Source: Streptomyces bathyalis (GTDB taxonomy: Bacteria; Actinomycetota; Actinomycetes; Streptomycetales; Streptomycetaceae). From it: a DNA stretch of 64,000 nucleotides. Shown one piece after another: positions 25,881 to 34,295 of this stretch. The stretch covers positions 1,860,001 through 1,924,000 of the forward strand of contig NZ_CP048882.1 in the NCBI RefSeq assembly GCF_015910445.1. The letters are read 5' to 3'. The translations under genes and the position numbers were made by a program. The notes below the pieces were generated by a model that did not search any database, was not told the origin of the DNA, and saw only the letters and a list, made by a program, of their open reading frames with translations. How positions within the stretch are numbered: the stretch's first letter is position 1; every line of letters begins with the position of its first letter.

Positions 25881-25924
25881 GGCCCGCCGGGCGCGCGCTT
25901 CAGGCCCGCCGGGCGCGCGCTTCA
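25881..25924. repeat. Perfect 22-bp tandem duplication at the thiL stop codon
   Basis: Two identical 22-base units (25881-25902 and 25903-25924), each ending in TCA, the complement of TGA. The thiL stop codon is the end of the second unit, so thiL ends inside the duplication. Confidence 0.9.
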
Positions 25925-26938
25925 GCTCCCGTCGCCGTCACTGCCCGCGGCGAAGTGGTCCCAGCCGCCCGCCCGGTCCCACGGTGCGCCGTCCACGGTC
26001 ACCCGCGGCTGCGTGCCGGGCGCGAGCACCCGACCGATCTTGCGCCAGCGCGCCGGTAGCTTCGCGGTGGAGGGGAACGTCGCCACCAGCGCGTGATCCT
26101 CGCCGCCGGTGAGCACCCAGTGCAGCGGATCGACGCCCACCGCCTGCCCGATGTCCGACATCTGCGCGGGCACGTCGAGGTCGGCGGAGCGCAGGTCGAT
26201 GCGGACCTTGCTGGCCTCGGCGATGTGCCCGAGGTCGGCCACCAGGCCGTCGCTGACGTCCGTCATCGCCGTGGCCCCGAGCTCGGCCGCCGCCGGGCCC
26301 GCGTGGTACGGCGGTTCGGGCCGCCGGTGCGCCTCGACGAAGGCGCGCGGCGAGCGGAACCCGCGCGAGAGCACGGCATGGCCCGCCGCCGACCAGCCGA
26401 GCCAGCCGGTGACGGCCACGGTGTCGCCGGGACGGGCCCCGGACCTGGTGACCGGTTCCCTGTTGCGCAGGTCGCCGAGAGCCGTGATGGAGACGGTGAT
26501 CGTCCCGCCGCGCACGACGTCCCCGCCGACGACGGCCGCGGAGGCGACCTGCGCCTCGTCGCGGATGCCGTCCATGAGCTCCGTCGGCCAGTTCGCGGGG
26601 AGTTCGGCGGGGACGACGAGGCCGAGCAGCAGCGCCGTCGGCACGGCACCCATCGCCGCGATGTCCGCGAGGTTCTCCGCGGCGGCCTTGCGCCCCACGT
26701 CGTACGCCGTGGACCAGTCCCGCCGGAAGTGCTGCCCCTCCAAGAGGATGTCGGTCGTCGCGACGACTCTGCGGTCGGGCGCGGAGACCACGGCGGCGTC
26801 GTCGCCCGGACCGATCTGCACGGCGGGCGTGGTGGTCAGCCGGGACGTCAACTCCCGGATCAGGCCGAACTCTCCGAGCTCCCCGACAGTGCCGGGCGTA
26901 CGCGGCCGGCCCCCGCGGTACTCCCCGCTCAGATGCAT
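25922..26938 (-). CDS. thiL: Thiamine-monophosphate kinase
   Basis: Converts thiamine monophosphate to the active cofactor thiamine diphosphate. The 338-residue AIRS-fold protein starts with about 15 non-family residues, then GELGEFGLIRELTSRL, the metal/ATP loop GPGDDAAVV, NLADIAAMGA, VVGGDVVRGG and DVSDGLVADLGHIA. The ATG at 26936-26938 is listed; a start near the conserved block could be real. It is upstream of thiD on the same strand and ends inside a 22-base tandem repeat. Confidence 0.94.
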   Translation of the reverse strand: MHLSGEYRGGRPRTPGTVGELGEFGLIRELTSRLTTTPAVQIGPGDDAAVVSAPDRRVVATTDILLEGQHFRRDWSTAYDVGRKAAAENLADIAAMGAVPTALLLGLVVPAELPANWPTELMDGIRDEAQVASAAVVGGDVVRGGTITVSITALGDLRNREPVTRSGARPGDTVAVTGWLGWSAAGHAVLSRGFRSPRAFVEAHRRPEPPYHAGPAAAELGATAMTDVSDGLVADLGHIAEASKVRIDLRSADLDVPAQMSDIGQAVGVDPLHWVLTGGEDHALVATFPSTAKLPARWRKIGRVLAPGTQPRVTVDGAPWDRAGGWDHFAAGSDGDGS

Positions 26939-27168
26939 CGCTGCGCCCTTTCGCCTTTCTCCCTCTGCCCGGCCCCCGTTGGGTCCTGCCGCTCGGATCT
27001 CCGCGGGCCCCCGTCGATCCGAACGGCGGGCCCTCGGCCGGATCGCGACGTCAGCCGCGTCAACCCACCGTCACCGGCTGTGCTGGGGGTCTCCCGCGCG
27101 GTAGCGGCTACGCGGTACCGTTGCGATCCCTCTCCCCCCATGATCCTCGTAGCCGCCCTGGAGGTTCC

Positions 27169-27402
27169 GTGGTACAGGCCTACATCCTGATCCAGACCGA
27201 GGTCGGCAAGGCATCGACCGTCGCCGACGTCATCGCCAAACTTCCCGGGATTCTTCAGGCGGAGGACGTGACCGGCCCGTACGACGTCATCGTGCGCGCG
27301 CAGTCCGATTCCGTCGACGATCTCGGACGCATGGTCGTGGCCAAGATCCAGCAAGTGGACGGCATCACCCGCACCCTGACCTGTCCGATCGTTCATCTCT
27401 AG
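27169..27402 (+). CDS. Stand-alone Lrp/AsnC ligand-binding (RAM) domain
   Basis: A 77-residue protein that is only the effector-binding half of Lrp/AsnC regulators (VQAYILIQTEVGKASTVADV ... GPYDVIVRAQ ... VDGITRTLTCPIVHL), without a DNA-binding domain. Such small proteins bind amino acids and can oligomerise with full-length Lrp proteins; the partner is not in the window. The GTG at 27169 has GGAGG five bases upstream, a strong start. It is divergent from thiL and followed 20 bases later by the lipoprotein gene. Confidence 0.88.
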   Translation: MVQAYILIQTEVGKASTVADVIAKLPGILQAEDVTGPYDVIVRAQSDSVDDLGRMVVAKIQQVDGITRTLTCPIVHL

Positions 27403-27422
27403 CTCCCCCGTATGCTCGCCCG

Positions 27423-27911
27423 GTGAGCACTTCCCTGCGCCGGGCCCTCTGCGCCGTCACCGTAGCCGTCGCCCTCGCGGCAGCCACCGGCTGCACGGGC
27501 GGGGACGACAGTGGACCGGCGCCGCCCAGCCCTTCCGGCAAGGCCGCCGGGACATGCCGGTCGCTGCACGACCGGCTGCCGAAGCGTGTGGACGGGCAGC
27601 AGCGGATCACGCTCGATCCCGCCTCGAAGTACACCGCGGCGTGGGGCGATCCGGCCATCGAGATGCGCTGTGGTGTGCCGCGCCCCGAGAAGCTCTCGCC
27701 CGGTAGTGAACATTACAACCCCACTGCGGAGGCGGCGGAAGTCAACGGGGTCTCCTGGCTGCTCGAACGGCGCGACGGCGGCTACCGCTTCACCACCACC
27801 GACCGTGCCGCGAACGTCGAGTTGAGCGTTCCGGACGACTACGCGCCGGAGATCAACGCACTGCCCGATCTCGCGAAGGCGATACGCGCATCGGTGCCGA
27901 AACGCTCCTGA
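27423..27911 (+). CDS. DUF3515-type lipoprotein
   Basis: A 162-residue exported protein. The N-terminal signal peptide (RRALCAVTVAVALAAATGC) ends in a lipobox with Cys near residue 24, followed by a Gly/Ser/Pro linker. The body (about 43-160) has Cys residues in GTCRSLHDRLP and EMRCGVPRPEKL that could form a disulfide and matches the DUF3515 pattern seen in actinobacteria near ddlA. The function is unknown. The GTG start lies 20 bases after the RAM-domain gene, so the two may be co-transcribed. It converges on ddlA. Confidence 0.8.
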   Translation: MSTSLRRALCAVTVAVALAAATGCTGGDDSGPAPPSPSGKAAGTCRSLHDRLPKRVDGQQRITLDPASKYTAAWGDPAIEMRCGVPRPEKLSPGSEHYNPTAEAAEVNGVSWLLERRDGGYRFTTTDRAANVELSVPDDYAPEINALPDLAKAIRASVPKRS

Positions 27912-27954
27912 CCGCCCGTGCCGGCCCCGCACGCCGAGTGCGCTCTCCTGCCCG

Positions 27955-29091
27955 CTACCGCAGGCCCGTCTCGCGCCGCAGGGCCGCCTGGATGAGCCGG
28001 TCCACGAGCTCCGCGTAGCTCACGCCGCTCTTCTGCCACATCCGCGGATACATGGAGATCGGGGTGAAGCCCGGCATCGTGTTGATCTCGTTGATGACGA
28101 ACTCGCCGCTGTCCGTGAGGAAGAAGTCCGCTCGCACGAGTCCCTCGCACGAGGTCGCCTCGAAGGCCAGCACCGCCAGCTCCTGAACGCGCGCGGTCTG
28201 CTCGGGCGTGAGAGGCGCGGGCACGATGCCCGAGGCGGAGTCGATGTACTTGGCCTCGAAGTCGTAGAAGTCGTGCGCGCTCACGGGCGGGATCTCGGCC
28301 GGGACGCTGGCCCTCGGCCCGTCCTCGAACTCCAGCACCCCGCACTCGATCTCGCGTCCGTTCAGCAGCGATTCGACGATCACCTTCGGGTCGTGACGCT
28401 GCGCCTCGGCCACGGCCTCGTCCAGGCCCCCGAGGTCGTCGACCTTCGTGATGCCCATCGACGAGCCCCCTCGGGCGGGCTTCACGAACAGCGGCCAGCC
28501 ATGTTCGCCGGCCAGGTCCACGATGCGCTTGCGGGCCGCGCCCGGATCCGTCCGCCACTCGCGGGGACGGATCGTCACGTACGGGCCGACAGGGAGCCCG
28601 AACGAAGCGAAGACGCGCTTCATGTACTCCTTGTCCATGCCGACCGCCGACGCGAGCACGCCCGCACCGACATAGGGCACCCCGGAGAGCTCCAGCAGCC
28701 CCTGCAGGGTGCCGTCCTCGCCGTAGGGGCCGTGCAGCACCGGGAAGACGACGTCGACCTCGCCCAGCGCCTTCGGCACGGAACCGGGCTCCTGATACGT
28801 CACCTCGCGGTTGCCCGGTTCGACGGGCAGCAGGACGCCGCCGGGCTGTGCGTCGGCCAGCTCCGCCACGCTGGGCAGCTTGCGGTTCTCGATCGCCATC
28901 CGCTCGGGTTCGTCGGCGGTCAGCGCCCAGTGGCCGTCCGCGGTGATGCCGATGGGCAGCACCTCGTACTTGTCGCGGTCGATCGCACCGAGCACGGCAC
29001 CCGCCGTGACGACGGAGATGGCGTGCTCGGAGCTTCGGCCGCCGAAGACGACTGCGACGCGGGGCTTGCGGGAGGGGCTCTGGCTGCTCAT
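27955..29091 (-). CDS. ddlA: D-alanine--D-alanine ligase
   Basis: ATP-grasp enzyme making the D-Ala-D-Ala dipeptide of peptidoglycan precursors. The 378-residue product has VAVVFGGRSSEHAISVVTA at the N terminus, FPVLHGPYGEDGTLQGLLEL, the ATP-grasp KPARGGSSMGITKV, and the C-terminal magnesium site ADFFLTDSGEFVINEINTMPG. The ATG at 29089-29091 gives the family start; TACAGT nine bases upstream and no clear ribosome binding site suggest a nearly leaderless message. The open frame upstream is not conserved. gpsA lies upstream on the same strand, as in many actinobacteria. Confidence 0.95.
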   Translation of the reverse strand: MSSQSPSRKPRVAVVFGGRSSEHAISVVTAGAVLGAIDRDKYEVLPIGITADGHWALTADEPERMAIENRKLPSVAELADAQPGGVLLPVEPGNREVTYQEPGSVPKALGEVDVVFPVLHGPYGEDGTLQGLLELSGVPYVGAGVLASAVGMDKEYMKRVFASFGLPVGPYVTIRPREWRTDPGAARKRIVDLAGEHGWPLFVKPARGGSSMGITKVDDLGGLDEAVAEAQRHDPKVIVESLLNGREIECGVLEFEDGPRASVPAEIPPVSAHDFYDFEAKYIDSASGIVPAPLTPEQTARVQELAVLAFEATSCEGLVRADFFLTDSGEFVINEINTMPGFTPISMYPRMWQKSGVSYAELVDRLIQAALRRETGLR

Positions 29092-29292
29092 ATCGCGTCG
29101 ACTGTACCGTCTGGGCCCACACGCGTCAGGGTCCGCGCGGCCCGCGTCGTCACCGGCTCCGCCCGCCCCGGAGGACGCTGCGTGCGCACCCGCGGACGAG
29201 GAGCGCCGACGGCCCAACTGCCGGGCGCCCACTGCGATTACGGCGACGCCGGTGAAGGGCGGTGCGGGCGCACGTCGGACGGCCGTTGCCCG

Positions 29293-30294
29293 TCAGACGC
29301 GTTCCGCCTTCGCGCTGCGCGACATCAGTTCCTTGAGGGCCACCAGGGGCGGCTTGCCGTCGTGGACGATGCCGACGACGGTCTCGGTCAGGGGCATCTC
29401 CACGCCGTGCATACGGGCCAGTTCACGTACGGACTCGCACGATTTGACACCTTCCGCAGTCTGTCGTGTGATCGCGATCGTCTCCTCGAGCGTCATGCCG
29501 CGGCCGAGGTTGGTGCCGAACGTGTGGTTGCGGGAGAGCGGCGAGGAGCACGTCGCCACCAGGTCACCCATGCCGGCGAGGCCCGCGAAGGTGTGCGCGT
29601 CCGCGCCCATCGCCAGTCCGAGACGCGTGGTTTCGGCGAGACCACGGGTGATCAGGGAGGCCTTGGCGTTGTCGCCGAGTTCCATGCCGTCGGCGATGCC
29701 GACCGCCAGCGCGATCACGTTCTTGACCGCTCCGCCGAGTTCACAGCCGACGACGTCGGTGTTGGTGTACGGGCGGAAGTACGGAGTGTGACAGGCGGCC
29801 TGCAGTCGCTGCGCCACGGAACCGTCCATGCAGGCCACGACGGAGGCGGCCGGACGGCGTGCGGCGATCTCCTTGGCCAGGTTGGGTCCGGTCAGTACGG
29901 CCACACGTGAGCGGTCGACCTCGGCGACCTCCTCGATGACCTCGCTCATCCGTTTCGCGGTGCGCAGTTCGACGCCCTTCATGAGGGAGACGAGCACCGT
30001 GTCCGTGTGCAGCAGCGGCGCCCAGCCGGCGAGGTTGCCGCGCAGCGTCTGCGACGGCACGGCGAGCACCGTGAACTCGGCGCCGTCCGCCGCCTCGGCC
30101 GGATCCGTGGTGGCCCGCACCGATGCGGGAAGTTCGACGTCGGGGAGGTAGTCGGGGTTCACGCGACGGGTGTTGACCGCCTCGGCCAGCTCCGCTCTCC
30201 TGCCCCAGAGGGTCACCTCGCAGCCCGCGTCGGCGAGCACCATCGCGAAGGCGGTGCCCCAGGAACCGGTGCCGAATACGGCGGCTTTCGTCAC
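29293..30294 (-). CDS. gpsA: Glycerol-3-phosphate dehydrogenase [NAD(P)+]
   Basis: Makes sn-glycerol-3-phosphate for phospholipids. The 333-residue protein has the Rossmann motif FGTGSWGTAFAMVLADAG, a central LTGPNLAKEIA with the active-site Lys, GGAVKNVIALAVGIADG and the C-terminal GDLVATCSSPLSRN. The GTG at 30292-30294 overlaps the stop of the PlsC-like acyltransferase gene as GTGA, so the enzyme and the acyltransferase that uses its product are translationally coupled. ddlA follows about 200 bases downstream. Confidence 0.96.
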   Translation of the reverse strand: MTKAAVFGTGSWGTAFAMVLADAGCEVTLWGRRAELAEAVNTRRVNPDYLPDVELPASVRATTDPAEAADGAEFTVLAVPSQTLRGNLAGWAPLLHTDTVLVSLMKGVELRTAKRMSEVIEEVAEVDRSRVAVLTGPNLAKEIAARRPAASVVACMDGSVAQRLQAACHTPYFRPYTNTDVVGCELGGAVKNVIALAVGIADGMELGDNAKASLITRGLAETTRLGLAMGADAHTFAGLAGMGDLVATCSSPLSRNHTFGTNLGRGMTLEETIAITRQTAEGVKSCESVRELARMHGVEMPLTETVVGIVHDGKPPLVALKELMSRSAKAERV

Positions 30295-31115
30295 GCGTTC
30301 TCTCCCCCGGCGCCACCCGGAGGCGCCGTGTCGTGCTGTGCTCGTCCTGCCTGCTGTGCCGGTTCCGCCTGCTGCTGCGGCGGAACCCCGTCCTGCGGCC
30401 GTTGTTCGGTTGCGCGGTGGTCGTAACGCTCGGTGGGCGCGGGCTCTCCGCGGATCTCCGAAAGCAGTGCGGTGATCTCATCCATGATGCGGTCCGTGAC
30501 CTCGCGCAGCACAGCGGCGGTCGGTTCCTTGCCGTAGAACTCCGAGAGATCGATGGGCGGTCCGGCCTTCACGATCAGCGTCTTGCGCGGAAAGAGCTTG
30601 ATCTCGCCGCGCTTGGGATAGGGCGGCACCGCGAGATTCGCCCCCCACTGCGCAACAGGAATGACAGGTGCCCGTGTTTCCAGAGCCACTCGCGCGGCAC
30701 CGGTCTTGCCCTTCATCGGCCACATGCCCGGCTCCCGCGTGAGGGTGCCCTCCGGGTAGAACGCGACGCATTCCCCCTTGTTGATGGCCTCCACGGCGGC
30801 GCGGAAGGCTCCTATGGCGTCCTTGGACTCACGGAAGACAGGGATCTGACCCGTGCCGCGCATCGCCGTTCCCACGAAACCGCTCTTGAACAGGCTGACC
30901 TTCGCGAGAAACCTCGGGACCCTGCCGGTGTTGTACTGGAAGTGGGCATAGGAAAGCGGGTCCACGGCGGAGTTGTGATTGACGACGGTGATAAAACCGT
31001 CCTTTTCCGGAATGTGTTCCATTCCGCGCCAGTCTCGCTTGAAGAACACCAAGAGCGGCGGTTTCAGCAAAACCGCGGCAAGGCGGTACCAGAAGCCGAT
31101 TCTGCGGCGGGACAC
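30291..31115 (-). CDS. plsC: PlsC-type 1-acyl-sn-glycerol-3-phosphate acyltransferase
   Basis: Membrane-associated acyltransferase in phosphatidic acid synthesis. The 274-residue product has a hydrophobic N-terminal helix (FWYRLAAVLLKPPLLVFF), the catalytic HX4D motif in VVNHNSAVDPL, the glycerophosphate-binding VAFYPEGTLTREPG and a hydrophobic VIPVAQWGANL. The C-terminal 45 residues are Gln/Pro-rich and probably disordered. The GTG at 31113-31115 follows GAGGAG by eleven bases; the longer frame is unconserved. The four-base overlap with gpsA supports a phospholipid operon. PlsC is the family name; acyl-acceptor specificity cannot be read from sequence. Confidence 0.88.
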   Translation of the reverse strand: MSRRRIGFWYRLAAVLLKPPLLVFFKRDWRGMEHIPEKDGFITVVNHNSAVDPLSYAHFQYNTGRVPRFLAKVSLFKSGFVGTAMRGTGQIPVFRESKDAIGAFRAAVEAINKGECVAFYPEGTLTREPGMWPMKGKTGAARVALETRAPVIPVAQWGANLAVPPYPKRGEIKLFPRKTLIVKAGPPIDLSEFYGKEPTAAVLREVTDRIMDEITALLSEIRGEPAPTERYDHRATEQRPQDGVPPQQQAEPAQQAGRAQHDTAPPGGAGGENA

Positions 31116-31384
31116 CCGGACACCATCTCCTCTTGCCTGTTCGAACAGCCACGTGGTCCCGGCGGGCGGCAGGGCGCGGGCCTGCCGCAGAGAACGGGCG
31201 CGGGACCCTCGGCACGGCGGGCGTGGGCCTGACCGGCACGTCCGGCGTGCGTTCACCCCGGCGCGCGAGGGGCAAGTCTCACCCCGTTACCCCCACCGTG
31301 TCGAGCACACGGCCCGCCTGCTCTGCCCTGCAACCGTAGCCGGGCGCCTCCCGGCCTCTTCGGGCGGCAGGGGAGAATGAGGGG

Positions 31385-32074
31385 GTGCAGCCACATGTGA
31401 CGCCCGTCGCGTGGACCCTCGTGGTGCCGTTGAAGCCGCTGATACGGGCCAAGAGCAGGCTCGCCGCGACGGCGGGCGACCCGGCGCGTGCCCACCTGGC
31501 CCTTGCCTTCGCGCAGGACACGGTGAGCGCGGCACTGACGTGCGGGGCGGTGCGCGATGTGGCAGTCGTCACGGACGACCGGTGTGCGGCAAGGGAGCTG
31601 GGCGCGCTCGGCGCACGCATCGTGCCGGACGTTCCGTCCGCCGGCCTCAACCCCGCGCTGGCACACGGTGCCGCAGAGGTACGTGCGCGCCGCCCGGATG
31701 CCCCTCTGGCGGCCCTGAACGCCGATCTGCCCGCGCTGCGGCCCGAAGAGCTTGCCCGTGTCCTGGACTTCGCCGCGGGCTCGCCTCGCGCGTTCCTCGC
31801 CGATGCGGACGGTACGGGCACCACGCTGCTCTCGGCGCTGCCGGGTCATGCGCTCGGCCCGGTCTTCGGCCCCCGCTCCCGTGCGGGGCACCGGGCTTCG
31901 GGGGCGCGGGAGATCGTGCTCGCCGGAGTGGACAGCGTCCGGCGGGACGTGGACACGGCCGCGGATCTGGTGGCCGCCCGCGCGTTGGGGCTGGGCCCCT
32001 TCACGGCCAGGGCCTGCCGCGAGCAGGTCCCGTGCCAAGGAGCCGGGGTCGCGCCCGTCAACAGCGGTCAGTGA
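31385..32074 (+). CDS. cofC: 2-phospho-L-lactate/PEP guanylyltransferase (CofC/FbiD)
   Basis: Activates phosphoenolpyruvate (in actinobacteria) or phospholactate with GTP as the first step of coenzyme F420 synthesis. The 229-residue nucleotidyltransferase-fold protein has TLVVPLKPLIRAKSRLA at the N terminus, VVTDD, ALNADLPALRPEEL with the metal-binding Asp, DADGTGTTLL and FGPRSRAGHRASGA. The GTG at 31385 follows GGGGAGAATGAGGGG. It is divergent from plsC-gpsA. No other F420 gene is in the window. Confidence 0.88.
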   Translation: MQPHVTPVAWTLVVPLKPLIRAKSRLAATAGDPARAHLALAFAQDTVSAALTCGAVRDVAVVTDDRCAARELGALGARIVPDVPSAGLNPALAHGAAEVRARRPDAPLAALNADLPALRPEELARVLDFAAGSPRAFLADADGTGTTLLSALPGHALGPVFGPRSRAGHRASGAREIVLAGVDSVRRDVDTAADLVAARALGLGPFTARACREQVPCQGAGVAPVNSGQ

Positions 32075-32092
32075 CCCTCTAGGCTTCGCTGC

Positions 32093-32296
32093 ATGCAGGC
32101 CACTTCGTACACCTACGACCCCGAGACGCGCACGGGCAGCGTGCTGCTCGACGACGGAACGCCGCTCCCCTTCGACGCCGCCGCCTTCGACGCCGGGGGC
32201 CTGCGGCTGCTGCGGCCGGGGCAGCGCCTGCGCATCGAGGTCGAGGGGAGCGGGGACGAGCGAAGGGTCACCTTCGTGACGCTACAGACCCTTTGA
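32093..32296 (+). CDS. Conserved hypothetical protein, 67 residues
   Basis: A small beta-rich protein (MQATSYTYDPETRTGSVLLD ... GGLRLLRPGQRLRIEVEGSG ... RVTFVTLQTL) whose strand pattern resembles a cold-shock-like OB fold, without the RNA-binding aromatic motifs. I recognise the type from streptomycetes but know no function. No ribosome binding site precedes the ATG; TAGGCT lies seven bases upstream and could be a -10 element for a leaderless transcript. It lies 18 bases after cofC and before a strong terminator. Confidence 0.7.
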   Translation: MQATSYTYDPETRTGSVLLDDGTPLPFDAAAFDAGGLRLLRPGQRLRIEVEGSGDERRVTFVTLQTL

Positions 32297-32450
32297 GAGC
32301 CCGCGGGGTTCCGCCCGCCTCCGGAGGTGCGGAGGCTTCCCGGAGGCCGGGAGCGCCCTTCTCAAGGCCGTGAACGCACCACCGGTGCGGCCGGAGGGAC
32401 GGAGGCCACGCTGAACTCGGCCCCATGGCGAAAAGACCCGCTGAAACGCC

Positions 32451-32487
32451 CGCCGGGCCGGACTCCCGGTGGGAGTCCGGCCCGGCG
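32451..32487. terminator. Bidirectional terminator between the 67-residue gene and hupS
   Basis: A perfect 17-base-pair stem (32451-32467 with 32471-32487) around three bases, the longest perfect hairpin noted in the window, between converging genes. Confidence 0.8.
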
Positions 32488-32513
32488 CTGCGGGACGTGA
32501 TGTGCGTGCGGCC

Positions 32514-33170
32514 TCAGCGCTTGCGCGCGGTGGCCCTCTTCGCGGTCGTCTTGCGGGCGGCGGTGCGACGGCCCGGTGCCTTCCTCGCAGGTGCCTTCTT
32601 GGCGGTGGCCTTCTTCGCCGCCGACTTCTTGGCGGTCGTCTTCTTCGCCGCCGACTTCTTGGCGGTCGTCTTCTTCGCCGCCGACTTCTTCGCGGTGGCC
32701 TTCTTCGCCGCCGTCTTCTTCGCCGGCATCCGCTTCGCGGTCGTCCTGGCTGCGGTGGTCTTCTTGGCGGCTCCGCGCTTGGCGGCGGCCTTCTTCGCCC
32801 CTGCACGCTTGGCGGTGGTCTTCTTGGCGGAAGTGCCGCCCATCAGGCTGCCCTTCGGGGCCTTCTTCACCGCGACGTCGTTCTTCGGAAGCTTCTTCGC
32901 CCCGCTGACCAGTTCCTTGAAGCCGGCACCGGCGCGGAAGCGCGGCACCGAGGTCTTCCGCACGCGCACACGCTCACCGGTCTGCGGGTTGCGGGCGTAC
33001 CTGGCGGGCCGGTCCACCTTCTCGAAGGAGCCGAACCCGGTGACCGAGACCCGCTCCCCTGCCACAACGGAGCGGACGATCGCGTCCAGTACGACATCGA
33101 CCGCTTCCGCGGCCTGCTGCCGTCCACCGAGCTTGTCCTGGATTGCTTCGACGAGCTGCGCCTTGTTCAC
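32514..33170 (-). CDS. hupS: HU-family nucleoid protein with Lys/Ala-rich C-terminal domain
   Basis: Nucleoid-associated protein of 218 residues. The first about 95 residues are a complete HU fold (NKAQLVEAIQDKLGG ... VSVTGFGSFEKVDRPARYAR ... RVRVRKTSVPRFRAG). The rest is a histone H1-like Lys/Ala/Thr tail of KKTTAKKSA-type repeats, as in actinobacterial HupB and Streptomyces HupS, which is linked to spore nucleoid compaction. The GTG at 33168-33170 follows AGGGGAAG. A 30-base tandem repeat encodes the core of the tail. It lies downstream of the leuCD operon side and converges on the cofC unit. Confidence 0.94.
   Translation of the reverse strand: MNKAQLVEAIQDKLGGRQQAAEAVDVVLDAIVRSVVAGERVSVTGFGSFEKVDRPARYARNPQTGERVRVRKTSVPRFRAGAGFKELVSGAKKLPKNDVAVKKAPKGSLMGGTSAKKTTAKRAGAKKAAAKRGAAKKTTAARTTAKRMPAKKTAAKKATAKKSAAKKTTAKKSAAKKTTAKKSAAKKATAKKAPARKAPGRRTAARKTTAKRATARKR
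32611..32700. repeat. 30-bp tandem repeat encoding the hupS tail
   Basis: Three head-to-tail 30-base units (32611-32640, 32641-32670, 32671-32700; the third diverges at its end) encoding the ten-residue repeat TTAKKSAAKK on the minus strand. Degenerate copies flank it. It is a coding repeat, not a CRISPR array: there are no spacers. Confidence 0.88.
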
Positions 33171-33295
33171 GTCTTCCCCTTCGGAACTATTGCAGGAACG
33201 AATGTGTTCAAGCTTTTTCGCACGCTAGGCAGATATATACCGCGAATCAAACATGAAACGGGCGAATCACCCTTGTGCCGCAACGAACTCGCCCT

Positions 33296-33550
33296 TCATC
33301 GAGTTCCGTCAGCGCGCTTGCCTGCCTGTTCCTCGGGGAAGCGTCCCTCGTCGATATCGGTCATGAGCCGGTCCACGCGCCGCTCCGCGTCGGCGAGATC
33401 GTGCTTCGAGGCCGCCGTGATGACGAGCAGCTTTCGCTGCAGCGCCACCCGTACGCCCTCGGGGACTTGCAGTGTGCGCACTCGTGTGTGCGCCTCCTTC
33501 AAGCGGGCGGCGAGCCGGTCGTAGAGATCGAGTTGACCGTCGCGTTCCAT
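33296..33550 (-). CDS. Conserved hypothetical helical protein, 84 residues
   Basis: A small, charged, mostly helical protein (MERDGQLDLYDRLAARLKEA ... VPEGVRVALQRKLLVITAAS) with no recognised domain. The type is conserved in streptomycetes between leuD and hupS. The ATG at 33548-33550 gives the clean helical start; the frame is open 22 residues further but with poor character, and neither start has a good ribosome binding site. The function is unknown. Confidence 0.65.
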   Translation of the reverse strand: MERDGQLDLYDRLAARLKEAHTRVRTLQVPEGVRVALQRKLLVITAASKHDLADAERRVDRLMTDIDEGRFPEEQAGKRADGTR

Positions 33551-33604
33551 GCACCGATTGTGCCATCTGCGGTGAGTTGTCGCATACCGGCTCCTCAACA
33601 CACA

Positions 33605-33639
33605 CTCGCGCCCCACGCCGCGGGGGCGTGGGGCGCGAG
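33605..33639 (-). terminator. leuCD terminator
   Basis: Perfect 15-base-pair stem (33605-33619 with 33625-33639) around a 5-base loop, 48 bases beyond the leuD stop codon on the minus strand. Confidence 0.7.
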
Positions 33640-33687
33640 CGGTGATGCGGTTGTGGGCCGTGTGGTGCGTGCGAGCTCAGATGTGCG

Positions 33688-34281
33688 TCACACCTGCTGC
33701 GTAAGGGGTTTGAACGCCTGACGCTTCGATTCGAAGTCGGCGATGGCGGCCTCGTTCTTCAGGGTGAGGCTGATGTCGTCCAGCCCTTCGAGCAGCCGCC
33801 AGCGGGCGTTCTCGTCCAGCTCGAAGGGGGACTCGAGGCCGGGTGCGACGATCTTGCGCTCAACAAGATCGACGGTGACCTCCGCGCTCGGGTCGGACTC
33901 GGCCAGCCGCCACAGCGCCTCGACGGCCTCCTGCGGCTGCACGACCGTGAGCAGGCCGTTCTTCAGGGAGTTGCCCCGGAAGATGTCCGCGAAGCGCGGG
34001 GAGACGACGACCTTGAAGCCGTAGTTCTGAAGCGCCCATACGGCGTGCTCACGGGAGGATCCGGTGCCGAAGTCCTCGCCGGCGACGAGCACCGTGCCGC
34101 CCTTGTACGCCTCCTGGTTGAGCACGAAGTCGTCCTGCCTGCGCCACGCCTCGAAGAGCCCGTCCTCGAAGCCGTCGCGGGTGACCTTCTTCAGCCAGTG
34201 CGCGGGGATGATCTGGTCGGTGTCGACGTTGCTGCGGCGCAGCGGTACGACCCGCCCGGTGTGTGTCGTGAAGGCTTCCAT
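33688..34281 (-). CDS. leuD: 3-isopropylmalate dehydratase small subunit
   Basis: Small (swivel) subunit of isopropylmalate isomerase in leucine synthesis. The 197-residue product has [30 protein letters not shown] and the substrate-binding [13 protein letters not shown]. The ATG has GGAGG about 10 bases upstream. The leuC stop is 14 bases before the start, and the pair forms one transcription unit ending at a hairpin. Confidence 0.96.
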   Translation of the reverse strand: MEAFTTHTGRVVPLRRSNVDTDQIIPAHWLKKVTRDGFEDGLFEAWRRQDDFVLNQEAYKGGTVLVAGEDFGTGSSREHAVWALQNYGFKVVVSPRFADIFRGNSLKNGLLTVVQPQEAVEALWRLAESDPSAEVTVDLVERKIVAPGLESPFELDENARWRLLEGLDDISLTLKNEAAIADFESKRQAFKPLTQQV

Positions 34282-34295
34282 GTGATGCGTCCTCC

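Noticed and set aside
24971..26938. TPP riboswitch for thiL-thiD
   Set aside because: I found no conserved CUGAGA-type core or paired stems in the short region upstream of thiL or between the genes.
32611..32700. CRISPR-like regular 30-bp repeats
   Set aside because: The units abut without spacers and encode the Lys/Ala tail of HupS in frame; no cas genes are present.
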